A stretch of 64,000 nt of DNA from UBA2336 sp049306095. GTDB lineage: Bacteria; Bacteroidota; Bacteroidia; Cytophagales; Cyclobacteriaceae. A program made the position numbers and the translations under genes. Below the pieces are notes generated by a model, which was not told the DNA's origin, did no database searches, and worked only from the letters and a program-made list of their open reading frames with translations. This document shows, piece after piece, positions 8,094 to 17,474 of the stretch (its first letter is position 1; every line of letters starts with the position of its first letter). The stretch spans positions 62,001 through 126,000 of the forward strand of contig JBAQPU010000034.1 of the NCBI GenBank assembly GCA_049306095.1. The letters are read 5' to 3'.

Positions 8094-10907
8094 TTAACGG
8101 CTGAGGTACAGGTTTCGTTCACTGTAAATCTTCATAAAGTAGTCGTCCATGAGATCATCAATACAATAAATCGCTTCTCCGGTCGACTTCATTTCAGGGC
8201 CCAGCTCTTTGTTTACCTCCGGGAATTTGCTGAAGGAGAACACCGGTTCTTTAATGGCGTAGCCTTTACGGGTAGGGTTAAACGTAAAGTCTTTTACTTT
8301 CTTCTGTCCCAGCATAACTTTAGTCGCGTAATTGACATACGGTTCATCATACGCCTTACAAATGAAGGGCACGGTACGTGAAGCGCGCGGGTTAGCTTCA
8401 ATAATGTAAACTTTGTCGTTCTTGATGGCGAATTGAATATTAATTAAGCCAACCGTTTTAAGCGCTACGGCAATGCGTTTGGTGTAATTTTCAATTTGCT
8501 TGATAACGAAGTCTCCCAGGTTATAGGGTGGAAGCACCGCGTACGAATCGCCCGAGTGGATACCGGCAGGTTCGATGTGCTGCATGATACCAATGATGTA
8601 CACATCTTCGCCATCGCAAATGGCATCGGCTTCGGCCTCAATGGCGCCATCTAAGAAATGATCGAGCAATACTTTGTTTTCGGGTAAGTGTTTCCAGATG
8701 TCGAGAATATGGTTTTCAAGTTCCTTTTCGTTAATCACGATTTTCATGCTCTGACCGCCTAACACATACGATGGACGAACCAGCAGCGGGAAGCCAATGG
8801 TTTTGGAAACTTCCAGGGCTTCATCGGCATCTCGCGCCACGCCAAATTCAGGATAAGGAATATTGAGTTCTTTTAACAGCGTTGAGAAACTTCCCCGGTC
8901 TTCTGCCAGGTCAAGCGCCTCGAATGAAGTTCCTAGAATTTTTACTCCGTATTTATGGAGCTTTTCAGCAAGTTTCAATGCTGTTTGCCCGCCAAGCTGA
9001 ACGATTACGCCTTCTGGTTTTTCATGCTGGATAATATCCCAGATGTGTTCCCAGAACACCGGTTCGAAATAAAGTTTATCGGCAATATCAAAATCGGTTG
9101 AAACCGTTTCGGGGTTGCAGTTGATCATGATGGCTTCGTAGCCACATTCTTTGGCTGCTAAAATTCCATGAACGCAGGAGTAGTCGAACTCAATTCCCTG
9201 TCCGATGCGGTTAGGGCCGGAACCTAAAACAATCACCTTCTTTTTGCCGGAAACAACGGATTCATTTTCAGTATCGAAAGAAGAATAGTAGTAAGGTGTT
9301 TTCGCTTCAAATTCGGCCGCGCAGGTATCTACCAGCTTGTACACGCGGTGGATATTCAATTCTCTTCTCTTTTTATGAACTTCGCTCTCCAAGCATTTTA
9401 GTAGGTGAGCAATTTGCCTATCGGCATAGCCTTTTTCTTTTGCTTTACGCAGAAGCTCTGCTGGGATTGTTGCCAACTGGTGTTTTTCAATTTCCTTTTC
9501 CAGTTCGATCAGTTCCCAAATCTGTTCGAGGAACCACTTGTCGATTTTCGTAAGATTCTGAATAGTTTTCATGGAGATGCCCAGCTTCATAGCATCGTAG
9601 ATGTGAAACAAACGGTTCCAGCTTGGGTGTTCTAAACTATAGAGAAGATCAGCTTGTTTGGTGAGTTCTTTTCCATCGGCACCCAATCCGTTTCTTCTGA
9701 TTTCGAGTGACTGACAAGCTTTCTGTAGCGCTTCCTGGAAATTTCTTCCGATGCCCATCACCTCACCTACCGATTTCATTTGTAAGCCCAACTTACGATC
9801 GGCCCCATGAAACTTGTCGAAGTTCCAGCGCGGAATTTTTACAATCACATAGTCTAACGCAGGCTCGAAGTACGCGGTGGTTGTTCCGGTGATGGCGTTT
9901 TTCAGTTCATCGAGGTTATATCCGATGGCAAGCTTCGCTGCGATTTTTGCGATCGGGTAACCGGTTGCTTTTGATGCAAGCGCTGAAGAGCGGGATACGC
10001 GTGGGTTAATTTCAATTCCGATGATGTCATCATTTGCAGGGTTCACCGAAAACTGCACGTTACAACCTCCGGCAAATTTTCCGATTCCGTTCATCATCTT
10101 AATGGCGAGGTTGCGCATCTTTTGATACACGGTATCGGGCAAGGTCATCGCAGGCGCTACGGTGATCGAGTCGCCCGTGTGAATACCCATCGGATCGAAA
10201 TTTTCAATCGAGCAGATGATGATCACATTGCCAACGCCATCGCGAAGCAGTTCAAGTTCGTATTCTTTCCAGCCCATGATGCTCTGCTCCACCAACACTT
10301 CGTGGATGGGAGATGCATGCAAGCCACGGTTGAGGGCTTCATCAAAATCTTCGGCACTGTTGACAAAACCGCCACCGGTTCCACCTAGCGTAAACGAAGG
10401 ACGAATCACTAACGGGAACCCTATTTCCTGCGCAATTTCTTTTCCCTGAAGAAAGGAAGTGGCAGTTGCTCCTTTACAAACGCCAACACCCAGTTCCAAC
10501 ATCTTCAACCTGAATTTCTCGCGGTCTTCGGTGGTTTCAATGGCTTTGATATCCACACCAATGATGCGTACACCATAGTGCTGCCAGATTCCGGCCTTAT
10601 CGCACTCGATACAAAGATTTAGAGCGGTTTGGCCGCCCATGGTGGGCAGTACAGCATCGATATTATGTTTATCCAGAATTTCCCGAATCGATTTCTTCGT
10701 CAGGGGCTTTAAATACACATGATCAGCCGTTACCTTATCGGTCATGATGGTGGCCGGATTGGAGTTGATGAGCACCACCTCAATGCCCTCTTCCCGCAAC
10801 GAACGGGAGGCCTGCGAACCGGCATAGTCAAATTCACATGCCTGGCCGATAACAATGGGACCGCTACCGATAATTAAAACTGAACGAATACTTCTGTCTC
10901 TTGGCAT
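8094..10907 (-). CDS. carB: Carbamoyl-phosphate synthase large subunit
   Basis: 937-aa ATP-grasp enzyme that, with the CarA glutaminase, makes carbamoyl phosphate for pyrimidine and arginine synthesis. Two homologous halves are visible: MIIGSGPIVIGQACEFDY-like start (IGSGPIVIGQACEFDYAGSQ) and, near residue 560, VLGSGPNRIGQGIEFDYSC. Each half has its ATP-grasp motifs (RPSFTLGGTGGG; RPSYVLGGQSM) and an INPRVSRSSALASKATG or EANPRASRTVPFICKA signature. It ends about 135 residues before the E. coli enzyme, so the C-terminal MGS allosteric domain is essentially missing; this short form is common in Bacteroidota. carA is not in the window. Confidence 0.97.
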   Translation of the reverse strand: MPRDRSIRSVLIIGSGPIVIGQACEFDYAGSQASRSLREEGIEVVLINSNPATIMTDKVTADHVYLKPLTKKSIREILDKHNIDAVLPTMGGQTALNLCIECDKAGIWQHYGVRIIGVDIKAIETTEDREKFRLKMLELGVGVCKGATATSFLQGKEIAQEIGFPLVIRPSFTLGGTGGGFVNSAEDFDEALNRGLHASPIHEVLVEQSIMGWKEYELELLRDGVGNVIIICSIENFDPMGIHTGDSITVAPAMTLPDTVYQKMRNLAIKMMNGIGKFAGGCNVQFSVNPANDDIIGIEINPRVSRSSALASKATGYPIAKIAAKLAIGYNLDELKNAITGTTTAYFEPALDYVIVKIPRWNFDKFHGADRKLGLQMKSVGEVMGIGRNFQEALQKACQSLEIRRNGLGADGKELTKQADLLYSLEHPSWNRLFHIYDAMKLGISMKTIQNLTKIDKWFLEQIWELIELEKEIEKHQLATIPAELLRKAKEKGYADRQIAHLLKCLESEVHKKRRELNIHRVYKLVDTCAAEFEAKTPYYYSSFDTENESVVSGKKKVIVLGSGPNRIGQGIEFDYSCVHGILAAKECGYEAIMINCNPETVSTDFDIADKLYFEPVFWEHIWDIIQHEKPEGVIVQLGGQTALKLAEKLHKYGVKILGTSFEALDLAEDRGSFSTLLKELNIPYPEFGVARDADEALEVSKTIGFPLLVRPSYVLGGQSMKIVINEKELENHILDIWKHLPENKVLLDHFLDGAIEAEADAICDGEDVYIIGIMQHIEPAGIHSGDSYAVLPPYNLGDFVIKQIENYTKRIAVALKTVGLINIQFAIKNDKVYIIEANPRASRTVPFICKAYDEPYVNYATKVMLGQKKVKDFTFNPTRKGYAIKEPVFSFSKFPEVNKELGPEMKSTGEAIYCIDDLMDDYFMKIYSERNLYLSR

Positions 10908-11083
10908 CTTAATAAGGAATTAGAGTGGCTAACGAAAAGAGGGAATGGATTGATTACCCGGAAAAATCCGCCAAAATCGATGAAATCAATCCTGTGAATT
11001 CTAAAATCCAATAAGTCCCGTGTATAAAATTGGGCAAAAATACGATCAGGAGTTTTAGCGGGAAAGCAATGATGAAAATAAAA

Positions 11084-11105
11084 AAGGCCCACCAATTTGG
11101 GCCTT
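11084..11105 (-). terminator. Intrinsic terminator of the T9SS metalloprotease gene
   Basis: Stem AAGGCCCA / TGGGCCTT with a 6-base loop. On the minus strand it is followed by a T-rich run (TTTTTTATTTT). It sits 23 bp past the stop codon of the protease gene. Confidence 0.85.
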
Positions 11106-11127
11106 CAATATTCTCAGGTAAGACGGA

Positions 11128-13602
11128 TCAATTTACCTTGATAATCTTTTTAATGGAGGTTCTTTTTCCATCAGAAATTTTCACAAAATAAACTCCTGCA
11201 GGAAGGATTTTACCATCTATTGTATGGCTCATGTTTCCATTAATTGTGTTCGCGGTGGTTTTGTATACTGATTGCCCGTGTACGCTCACCAACTGAACCG
11301 ACAAACTTGATGATGAAAGTCCCTCTGCTTCTATAGAAATATTCCCCTTGGCCGGGTTTGGGTAAACCGAAACCACTGATTCCAATTCGTTTTCAGTAGC
11401 GGTGATGGCGTCCTGAATGTACAGGTTGTCGATCGCCCAGCCCCAGCCGGCAGCAAGTTGATCGCTAAACAGCCTGAAGCGGATGATAATCTCATCATCA
11501 GGATTGAACACCTCCGTTAGGTCAATGCCGCGGGTTCGGTAGTGGGTGGAATTGCCGGTTGCTGTGGAATTATTCCCTGAAATCGAACTGTTATACCGTG
11601 AGAGCCACACGGATTTGTCGCGCGAGTCGTACCCATCGGCCAGGGGTGTCCAGGTTTCTCCAAAATCCAATGAGCCTTCTACAACCACATAATCATAAAA
11701 GTTTTGATCACCAAATACCGACCCTGCATCACCCGGTTCTATCAACACTACTTCATCGAACCGCAGCCAGGGGTTTTCAGCGGCAATGCGGATGGGCACC
11801 TTCAGCAAATAGACGAGATTCAGCTCATCGTCAGGGAAAGGGTCACCTTCTGCATACGGATGATCGGAATGGATAGCAGGATTGCTAAAGCCTGTTGGTG
11901 TGGAAACAGTAAATCCGTTTCCAAAGAAATCACTGGTAGCAGCGTTCAGGTTATTGGTGTAAGAATCAACCGCGGCTGAAAACCCAAAAACACCAACGAT
12001 ATATTCACCGGAAGCAGGTGAAACGGTTGTCTTCGGACTGTTGGAATTGTCGGTTGCCGAAAGCGTGTATCGAATTTCATCACCATCGGTTAAAGTCCCC
12101 AAATTGAGTGTGGCCGTGTAAAGGGAGTCTTCAGGTTCGGTTAAGGTTAGCGGCAGGTTTTGCGTTGCTCCGCCATTGACCGAATAGGTAACGCTTGCCG
12201 AGCCGATGCCAATATTATCGCTAATGGTTGCTGCAATTTCCAACTGGGTTTCATCATCCTGCAGGTAAGGTTCCTGCACGTGAATGATTTTTGGATTTTC
12301 AGTATCCGGACCAATGGTAAAGACCATCAGGTTTTGAGTTTCAGCGGGCTGCCCAACAGTAACCACCTTGCCGGGCTTAAGTACCGTACGCCCAACATTA
12401 TCGCCAACGGAAATAAAATAGCCGTATGTCCAGGGAATATTGGGAGGGGTAGGTATCGAGGCGCTGAATTCATCGTTACCCAGGTCGGTCATAACAACCG
12501 GAGTAAAAGTGGTACCATCAGAGGTGTAGTTTAATTTAACATTGGCAGCATTGTATGAAACAAACTCATCGTTGATCAGCTTAACATTTACAACGTAAGG
12601 CCCCGTTTCATTTTCGGTGTTGGGTAAAGGTTGGTGATTGATCCGTACCATTTCCCAACCCATGTCACTTAAAATACCGGAAGCCAACGGGCCCGGGTCG
12701 TGGTTCACTTCCTGAAAACCAATTTGTGGTGTCATCAAAGCATTGGCTCCGGGAGGATAAGAGGCTTCATCTAAATGGCTAATACTGGAACCGTCATCAA
12801 AGGTTGTAGGCGCATACAGGAGTGAAGAGCCAATCGCATTTTTCTGAACAATGATTCGTAAATTCTGACTGGTCAGTTGTGCCCTGAGTTGAGCTGAAGG
12901 CGAATTAAAAGTAAGAAGTTTAACACCCGAACCGGTCTCAACAAACGCATCGAACACAATGGGAACATCAGTGCTGAATGCCCCTACGGTGCCCTGATTG
13001 TTTTCAACCCCAAAGGAACCTGAAAAACCCAACCCATGGCCGATCTCATGCATCACCACAGTAATAAAATCAAATTGGTTGGCAGCGGGGGTTCCTGAAG
13101 AACCAAAATACCAATTCATGTTTGAGCTGAAGTTTGCGAAGATTTCAAAGTCTTCAGCCTCATTCAGTTCTTTTCCGGCCATTTTTTCGGCCAGCGCAAC
13201 AGGGTAGAAAACATTTTGTTTTTGAGCCCCATCAAAATTGGCAAATGCCGACCAGTATATGGCTGAACCTAAAACGCCTGAACCCAGAGGCGACCAGTTG
13301 GCCTGAACTTTAATGGGAACAGGAGAAGAGATGATGGTCTCCCAGATGTCAACAGCCTGTTGAAATGCCGCTTGAGCATCCACCGGAAATCCTGAGCTAA
13401 AGGTTACTTCAATTGTAGCGGTCTTGGCTCGTGCAGCCTTGCGTTGGAAATATTCTTTTGGGGGAGGAACGTGCGATTCGCAGTTATCAAATCGGGCGTA
13501 GCAAATTACCGGATGGTGTTTGGTCTCAATTTTCATCAGTTTCTGACCTTGTGCCAAGCCAACCAGGGTAATCATTACTAAAAGCAGTAAACATCCTCTC
13601 AT
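11128..13602 (-). CDS. Secreted zinc metalloprotease with T9SS type A sorting domain
   Basis: 824-aa secreted protein. Order of parts: Sec signal peptide (about residues 1-19), a metzincin-like catalytic region with the zinc motif HEIGHGLGF near residue 185 and a downstream MTPQ turn (ALMTPQIGF) near 290, Ig-like/fibronectin-like beta regions from about 330 to 560, a lectin- or jelly-roll-like region about 560-730, and a C-terminal type IX secretion sorting domain (VYPNPAKGNISIEA ... GVYFVKI ... KKIIKVN) in the last 80 residues. The T9SS domain targets it across the outer membrane to the cell surface or medium. The gene is monocistronic with its own terminator. Substrate is unknown. Confidence 0.88.
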   Translation of the reverse strand: MRGCLLLLVMITLVGLAQGQKLMKIETKHHPVICYARFDNCESHVPPPKEYFQRKAARAKTATIEVTFSSGFPVDAQAAFQQAVDIWETIISSPVPIKVQANWSPLGSGVLGSAIYWSAFANFDGAQKQNVFYPVALAEKMAGKELNEAEDFEIFANFSSNMNWYFGSSGTPAANQFDFITVVMHEIGHGLGFSGSFGVENNQGTVGAFSTDVPIVFDAFVETGSGVKLLTFNSPSAQLRAQLTSQNLRIIVQKNAIGSSLLYAPTTFDDGSSISHLDEASYPPGANALMTPQIGFQEVNHDPGPLASGILSDMGWEMVRINHQPLPNTENETGPYVVNVKLINDEFVSYNAANVKLNYTSDGTTFTPVVMTDLGNDEFSASIPTPPNIPWTYGYFISVGDNVGRTVLKPGKVVTVGQPAETQNLMVFTIGPDTENPKIIHVQEPYLQDDETQLEIAATISDNIGIGSASVTYSVNGGATQNLPLTLTEPEDSLYTATLNLGTLTDGDEIRYTLSATDNSNSPKTTVSPASGEYIVGVFGFSAAVDSYTNNLNAATSDFFGNGFTVSTPTGFSNPAIHSDHPYAEGDPFPDDELNLVYLLKVPIRIAAENPWLRFDEVVLIEPGDAGSVFGDQNFYDYVVVEGSLDFGETWTPLADGYDSRDKSVWLSRYNSSISGNNSTATGNSTHYRTRGIDLTEVFNPDDEIIIRFRLFSDQLAAGWGWAIDNLYIQDAITATENELESVVSVYPNPAKGNISIEAEGLSSSSLSVQLVSVHGQSVYKTTANTINGNMSHTIDGKILPAGVYFVKISDGKRTSIKKIIKVN

Positions 13603-13647
13603 ACCTTTCTGTTTTGTGAGAAATTAAACCATGAAGGTAAAAAAAAG

Positions 13648-13672
13648 AGGCCACTCCATTGCGAAGTGGCCT
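13648..13672 (-). terminator. Intrinsic terminator of the dipeptidase gene
   Basis: Stem AGGCCACT / AGTGGCCT with a 9-base loop. On the minus strand a CTTTTTTT tract follows. It lies 31 bp past the dipeptidase stop codon and ahead of the protease gene. Confidence 0.85.
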
Positions 13673-13702
13673 AAGTTTAAAATCAGGAAGCGTGACCGAA
13701 AT

Positions 13703-14947
13703 TTACTTAGCCGAAGCGGCTATGACGGCATTCCAAACGCGAAATACATTTTTAGAGCATATTTTTTCAATTTCTTCAGGGGTATATCCACGCTTCAGCA
13801 ATACAAAAATCAGGTTGGGGTATTGCGACACATCTTTTAGTCCGGTGGGCAGACTGTCGCCCACGCCATCGTAATCTGACCCTATTCCAACGTAATCAAT
13901 CCCCGCAATTTGCACTACATGGTCGATGTGATTGGCAACGGTTTCTACATCGGCAAAGAGAGACGGGTTATCCTTCCGGAACTGATCGATGATGGGTTTA
14001 GCCAAAGAATCACTGAAAGAAAGTTTCTTTTCATCCAATAGGGCCTGAAGCTTTTTCCTGTTGGCGTCATTTTGTTTTGCCACGGCCGAATCCAAAAATG
14101 TAGAACCAAAATTAATTTGAATGACTCCGCCATTTTTCTTTAACGCTCTTATCATATCGTCCGACATGTTGCGTTGAAAGGTTGGAGTAAAAAAGCGACA
14201 CGATGAATGCGAAGCAATCACCGGCACGGTGGTGAGTTTCATCACATCGTAAAAGGTACTGTCCGATACGTGAGAGATATCGACCATTATCCCCGTCTTG
14301 TTCATTTCTTTCACCACTTGTTCACCAAAAGGACTTAATCCTTTCCAGGTATTGAGGGTGTCATACGAGGAGTCGCAGATCTGATTATCTTTTCCGTGTG
14401 TTAAAGTGATGTATCGGATACCCCGGTCATAAAAATATTTTACGTTGGCCAGGTCATTTCCTACGGGCGCTCCGTTCTCCATACCCATAGGCAGCGAAAC
14501 TTTCCCGGCTTTTGAATTCGCCTCGATATCCTGTGGCGTTCCTGCTTTACCGAATTTATCGGGATATGCAGAAACAATTCCGTCAATCATGTTAATAAGT
14601 GAATCGGCCAATGCTTTTCCTTTGTCTTCATTTAATTGGTAGCTTGAAGGAATATAGATGGACATGAAGGGAGCATCCAGCCCGCCTTTTTTTGCCCGTT
14701 CAAAGTCAAAGTCACCTTCGGTGGTGGCGATGGGAATGCCCAGGTATTCCCTTTCCAGTCTGAATTTTTTCACTTTTAACCGATAGGGCAAATCCACATG
14801 GCCATCGGTAATAATATAGGCTTGTGCCAGCGAATCAGCAACGAGTTTCAGTTTTTCATCCGGCATCGAAGCATAGTTAACCTGGTTTTCTTTTGCTGCA
14901 CACGCCAGCAAAAAGGCCAACCCAAAAAGAAAGTATTTACTTTGCAT
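13703..14947 (-). CDS. Membrane dipeptidase (peptidase M19) lipoprotein
   Basis: 414-aa predicted lipoprotein of the renal-dipeptidase family. The start at ATG 14947 gives a lipobox signal peptide (FGLAFLLACAAK, Cys near residue 15); the longer upstream frame overlaps the divergent gene and is rejected. Family motifs visible: DGHVDLPY near residue 48 (first zinc site), MGMENGAPVG near 165, DISHVSD near 230, IASHSSCR near 255, and GIGSDYDGVG near 355. It hydrolyses dipeptides, including D-residue-containing ones, in the periplasm. It is divergently arranged with the cytochrome b5-like gene, sharing a 61-bp promoter region. Confidence 0.9.
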   Translation of the reverse strand: MQSKYFLFGLAFLLACAAKENQVNYASMPDEKLKLVADSLAQAYIITDGHVDLPYRLKVKKFRLEREYLGIPIATTEGDFDFERAKKGGLDAPFMSIYIPSSYQLNEDKGKALADSLINMIDGIVSAYPDKFGKAGTPQDIEANSKAGKVSLPMGMENGAPVGNDLANVKYFYDRGIRYITLTHGKDNQICDSSYDTLNTWKGLSPFGEQVVKEMNKTGIMVDISHVSDSTFYDVMKLTTVPVIASHSSCRFFTPTFQRNMSDDMIRALKKNGGVIQINFGSTFLDSAVAKQNDANRKKLQALLDEKKLSFSDSLAKPIIDQFRKDNPSLFADVETVANHIDHVVQIAGIDYVGIGSDYDGVGDSLPTGLKDVSQYPNLIFVLLKRGYTPEEIEKICSKNVFRVWNAVIAASAK

Positions 14948-15008
14948 GGTGATTGATTTTAAGGAAAAGTATTCAAAATTATCAGGGGTACAAAAGTATA
15001 TTCCATAA

Positions 15009-15263
15009 ATGGAGACACCTGATAGCAAGAAGGAATTATCGGCCTTTACCCGCGCACAACTTGCCTTGCGCAACGGACAGGATAAGCCTGAGGTTTGGGT
15101 GGCCCTGCACGGCATTATCTACGATGTAACCCGGTCGCGCTTATGGAGAAATGGAAAGCATTATGAACACTGGGCGGGCCAGGATTTAACCGATGAATTA
15201 AAGGACGCGCCCCATACTCAAAAAGTTTTTGATAAATTTAACCCTGTAGGACGATTGATATGA
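15009..15263 (+). CDS. Cytochrome b5-like haem-binding mini-protein
   Basis: 84-aa protein matching the small cytochrome b5-like heme/steroid-binding family (COG4892 type). The fold signature is VWVALHGIIYDVTRSRLW near residues 28-45 and GKHYEHWAGQDLTDELKDAPH near 48-69; the His residues in KHYEHW and DAPH are the likely haem ligands. It has no signal peptide, so it should be cytosolic. Its stop overlaps the ATG of the amino-sugar kinase (ATGA at 15260-15263), so it is the first gene of the amino-sugar operon. The physiological role is unknown. Confidence 0.75.
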   Translation: METPDSKKELSAFTRAQLALRNGQDKPEVWVALHGIIYDVTRSRLWRNGKHYEHWAGQDLTDELKDAPHTQKVFDKFNPVGRLI

Positions 15264-16105
15264 TTTTAATAGCCGATAGCGGTGCATCCAAGACCGACTG
15301 GCGCATTCTGGATAAGACCAGAAGCATCGAACAGGCACAAACCATTGGATTTAACCCGTATTATCAACCCATTGAACACTTTGATCGGGAAGTACGTGAG
15401 GTGTTGTTGCCACAGGTGAAGCACCCCATTGATAAAATATTTTACTATGGAACGGGCTGTTCTTCCGATAAAAACCGAAAGTTGATCAGGAATGTACTGG
15501 AAGTATTTTTTCCACAAGCACATATCGAAATATGGCACGATTTGCTGGCAGCCGCGCGTGCGCTGTGTGGCACCGAGGAGGGAATAGCCTGCATTTTAGG
15601 CACAGGCTCTAATTCCTGCTACTATGACGGAACCAAGATTGTAGACAACGTTACCTCACTGGGCTACCTGTTGGGCGATGAGGGATCAGGCTCCTATTTA
15701 GGGAAACAGATAATTGCTGACTACCTTCGGAAAGATTTACCTGAAAATCTGTGGGGACAGTTTAAAAAGCGATTCCCGTTTGACCGGGATGAAATTCTCG
15801 ACAGGGTATATACCCAGGCTATGCCCAGCAGGTTTTTAGGAAGTTTTTCTCATTTCATTTTTCAGCACATCAAAGAGCCCTACTGTTACAAACTTGTGTA
15901 TGACGGCTTTGATAAATTCTTTGAGCGAAATGTTATGAAATACAATCAGTACCAGTCGCTAAAAGTCCATTTCACCGGATCGGTTGCATTTTATTTCAGC
16001 GATATTCTGCGACAGGTTGCCAATGATAAAGGCATAACGGTGAAGAATATTTTGGAGAGCCCTATTGCCGGCTTAACTTTATATCATCAACAAGAATTGA
16101 ATTGA
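15260..16105 (+). CDS. BadF/BadG-type amino-sugar kinase (GlcNAc/MurNAc kinase-like)
   Basis: 281-aa ASKHA-fold kinase of the BadF/BadG/BcrA/BcrD ATPase family. Visible: phosphate-1 motif ADSGASKTDWRI at the start, GTGSNSCYYDG near residue 115, and GDEGSGSYLGKQ near 140, then FTGSVAFYF near 240. The family phosphorylates N-acetylglucosamine and, in MurK-like members, N-acetylmuramic acid. Overlap with the b5-like gene (ATGA) and with murQ makes phosphorylation of cell-wall amino sugars the best inference: kinase then MurQ etherase would feed MurNAc into GlcNAc-6-P. Confidence 0.85.
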   Translation: MILIADSGASKTDWRILDKTRSIEQAQTIGFNPYYQPIEHFDREVREVLLPQVKHPIDKIFYYGTGCSSDKNRKLIRNVLEVFFPQAHIEIWHDLLAAARALCGTEEGIACILGTGSNSCYYDGTKIVDNVTSLGYLLGDEGSGSYLGKQIIADYLRKDLPENLWGQFKKRFPFDRDEILDRVYTQAMPSRFLGSFSHFIFQHIKEPYCYKLVYDGFDKFFERNVMKYNQYQSLKVHFTGSVAFYFSDILRQVANDKGITVKNILESPIAGLTLYHQQELN

Positions 16106-16905
16106 ATACAACCGAGTCATCTTCCAATTACCAGCATCTCGAAAAAATGAGCGTGCTGGATCTTTTGGCTAACATCAACAGAGAAGATAAAACCGTACCC
16201 GTTGCTATCGAAAAAGTTATTCCGGTAATGGAGAAACTGGTAGAAGCCATTGTTCAAAAGATGGAAGGTGGGGGCAGGTTATTTTACATTGGTGCCGGTA
16301 CCAGTGGCAGACTTGGAATACTGGATGCATCTGAAATTCCGCCTACGTATGGCATGCCCCAGGGAAAAGTGATTGGAATTATTGCTGGTGGCGATCAGGC
16401 CATCAGAAGAGCCGTAGAACATGCCGAAGATGATGCCGATCAGGCATGGAAAGACCTGGAGCCATATAAAATTACCAAACAAGATGTGTTGGTAGGAATT
16501 GCGGCCTCCGGCCGAACGCCATATGTGATTGGTGGCCTGAAGAAAGCGCGCGCCAATGGAATTGTTACAGGGTGCATTGTGTGCAATACAAACTCAGATG
16601 TGGCACAACATGCTGACTTTCCTATTGAGGTGGTGGTAGGTCCTGAATTTGTTACCGGCAGTACGCGCATGAAGTCCGGAACGGCACAAAAACTGGTACT
16701 TAATATGATTTCCACTACCGCCATGATCAAATTGGGAAGAGTAAAGGGCAATAGAATGATTGACATGCAACTCACCAACAACAAACTCATCGATCGTGGA
16801 ACACGGATGATTATGGATGAACTTTCCATTGGGCAGGACGAGGCAGAAACTCTTTTAAAAGAATACGGTTCCGTTCGAAAAGTGCTGGAGCATCATAAAA
16901 AATAG
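16102..16905 (+). CDS. murQ: N-acetylmuramic acid 6-phosphate etherase
   Basis: 267-aa lyase that removes D-lactate from MurNAc-6-P to give GlcNAc-6-P in peptidoglycan recycling. Visible SIS-domain motifs: GAGTSGRLGILDASEIPPT near residue 60, GIAASGRTPYV near 133, and TGSTRMKSGTAQK near 188 with catalytic Glu in ASEIPPT. I keep the TTG start at 16102 because the residues it adds (TTESSSNYQHLEKMS) are conserved in family members; the TTG overlaps the kinase stop (TTGA), which points to translational coupling. An ATG 15 codons later is possible but would cut conserved sequence. Confidence 0.95.
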   Translation: MNTTESSSNYQHLEKMSVLDLLANINREDKTVPVAIEKVIPVMEKLVEAIVQKMEGGGRLFYIGAGTSGRLGILDASEIPPTYGMPQGKVIGIIAGGDQAIRRAVEHAEDDADQAWKDLEPYKITKQDVLVGIAASGRTPYVIGGLKKARANGIVTGCIVCNTNSDVAQHADFPIEVVVGPEFVTGSTRMKSGTAQKLVLNMISTTAMIKLGRVKGNRMIDMQLTNNKLIDRGTRMIMDELSIGQDEAETLLKEYGSVRKVLEHHKK

Positions 16906-16907
16906 CG

Positions 16908-17474
16908 ATGCATGACATCGAACCTTATTACAATTGGCTGAAGTATTACAATCCTGCAAAAGATAAACGATCACCGTTTTATGGCAAGCAATACAACTTC
17001 AACCAGTATTCTGATACTATTTATGGGTACTATATTGATCCTGCCTGGGATTTCATGGGATCGGAAACACTCTATATAAAAATTCTTTTTACCAATTACG
17101 AAAAACGATTTACCATCATCGAATTTCTGGGTGAGTGGAACGATACCATTAACAACGACATCATGCACTTAAAGCGAAATGTTATTGATCTGCTGGTGGG
17201 CGAAGGCATTCATAAATTTATTTTGATTGGCGAGAATATTCTCAACTTTCATGGTTCAGACGACTCCTACTATGAAGAGTGGTTTGACGATGTGGAGGAT
17301 GGCTGGATTGCAGCCGTTTCGTTTCCTGATTTCATTCAATCTGAATTTCAGAAATATAAAGTTGATCACTATGTGAACATGGGTGGAACGCTTCAGATCG
17401 CACAATGGCGTACCCTTCAACCGGGTACTTTTTTTGATTTGGTGAATGGATTAATTCAAAGAAGGCTTAATTGA
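16908..17474 (+). CDS. Conserved hypothetical protein after murQ
   Basis: 188-aa soluble protein that I do not recognise. It is rich in Tyr, Trp, Phe and acidic residues (SDDSYYEEWFDDVEDGW), has no signal peptide or membrane span, and shows mixed alpha/beta character. The ATG comes two bases after the murQ stop, so it belongs to the amino-sugar operon. Its 3' end overlaps the convergent SprT-like gene by 19 bp. Good codon use and tight spacing support it as a real gene; the function is not inferable. Confidence 0.75.
   Translation: MHDIEPYYNWLKYYNPAKDKRSPFYGKQYNFNQYSDTIYGYYIDPAWDFMGSETLYIKILFTNYEKRFTIIEFLGEWNDTINNDIMHLKRNVIDLLVGEGIHKFILIGENILNFHGSDDSYYEEWFDDVEDGWIAAVSFPDFIQSEFQKYKVDHYVNMGGTLQIAQWRTLQPGTFFDLVNGLIQRRLN

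Noticed and set aside
10874..11095. 73-codon minus-strand frame overlapping the start of carB
   Set aside because: Overlaps the conserved carB N-terminus in another frame and has no recognisable protein features; it is a shadow plus spacer.
14948..15115. 56-residue extension of the dipeptidase
   Set aside because: It would overlap the divergent b5-like gene and would hide the lipoprotein signal peptide that begins at 14947.
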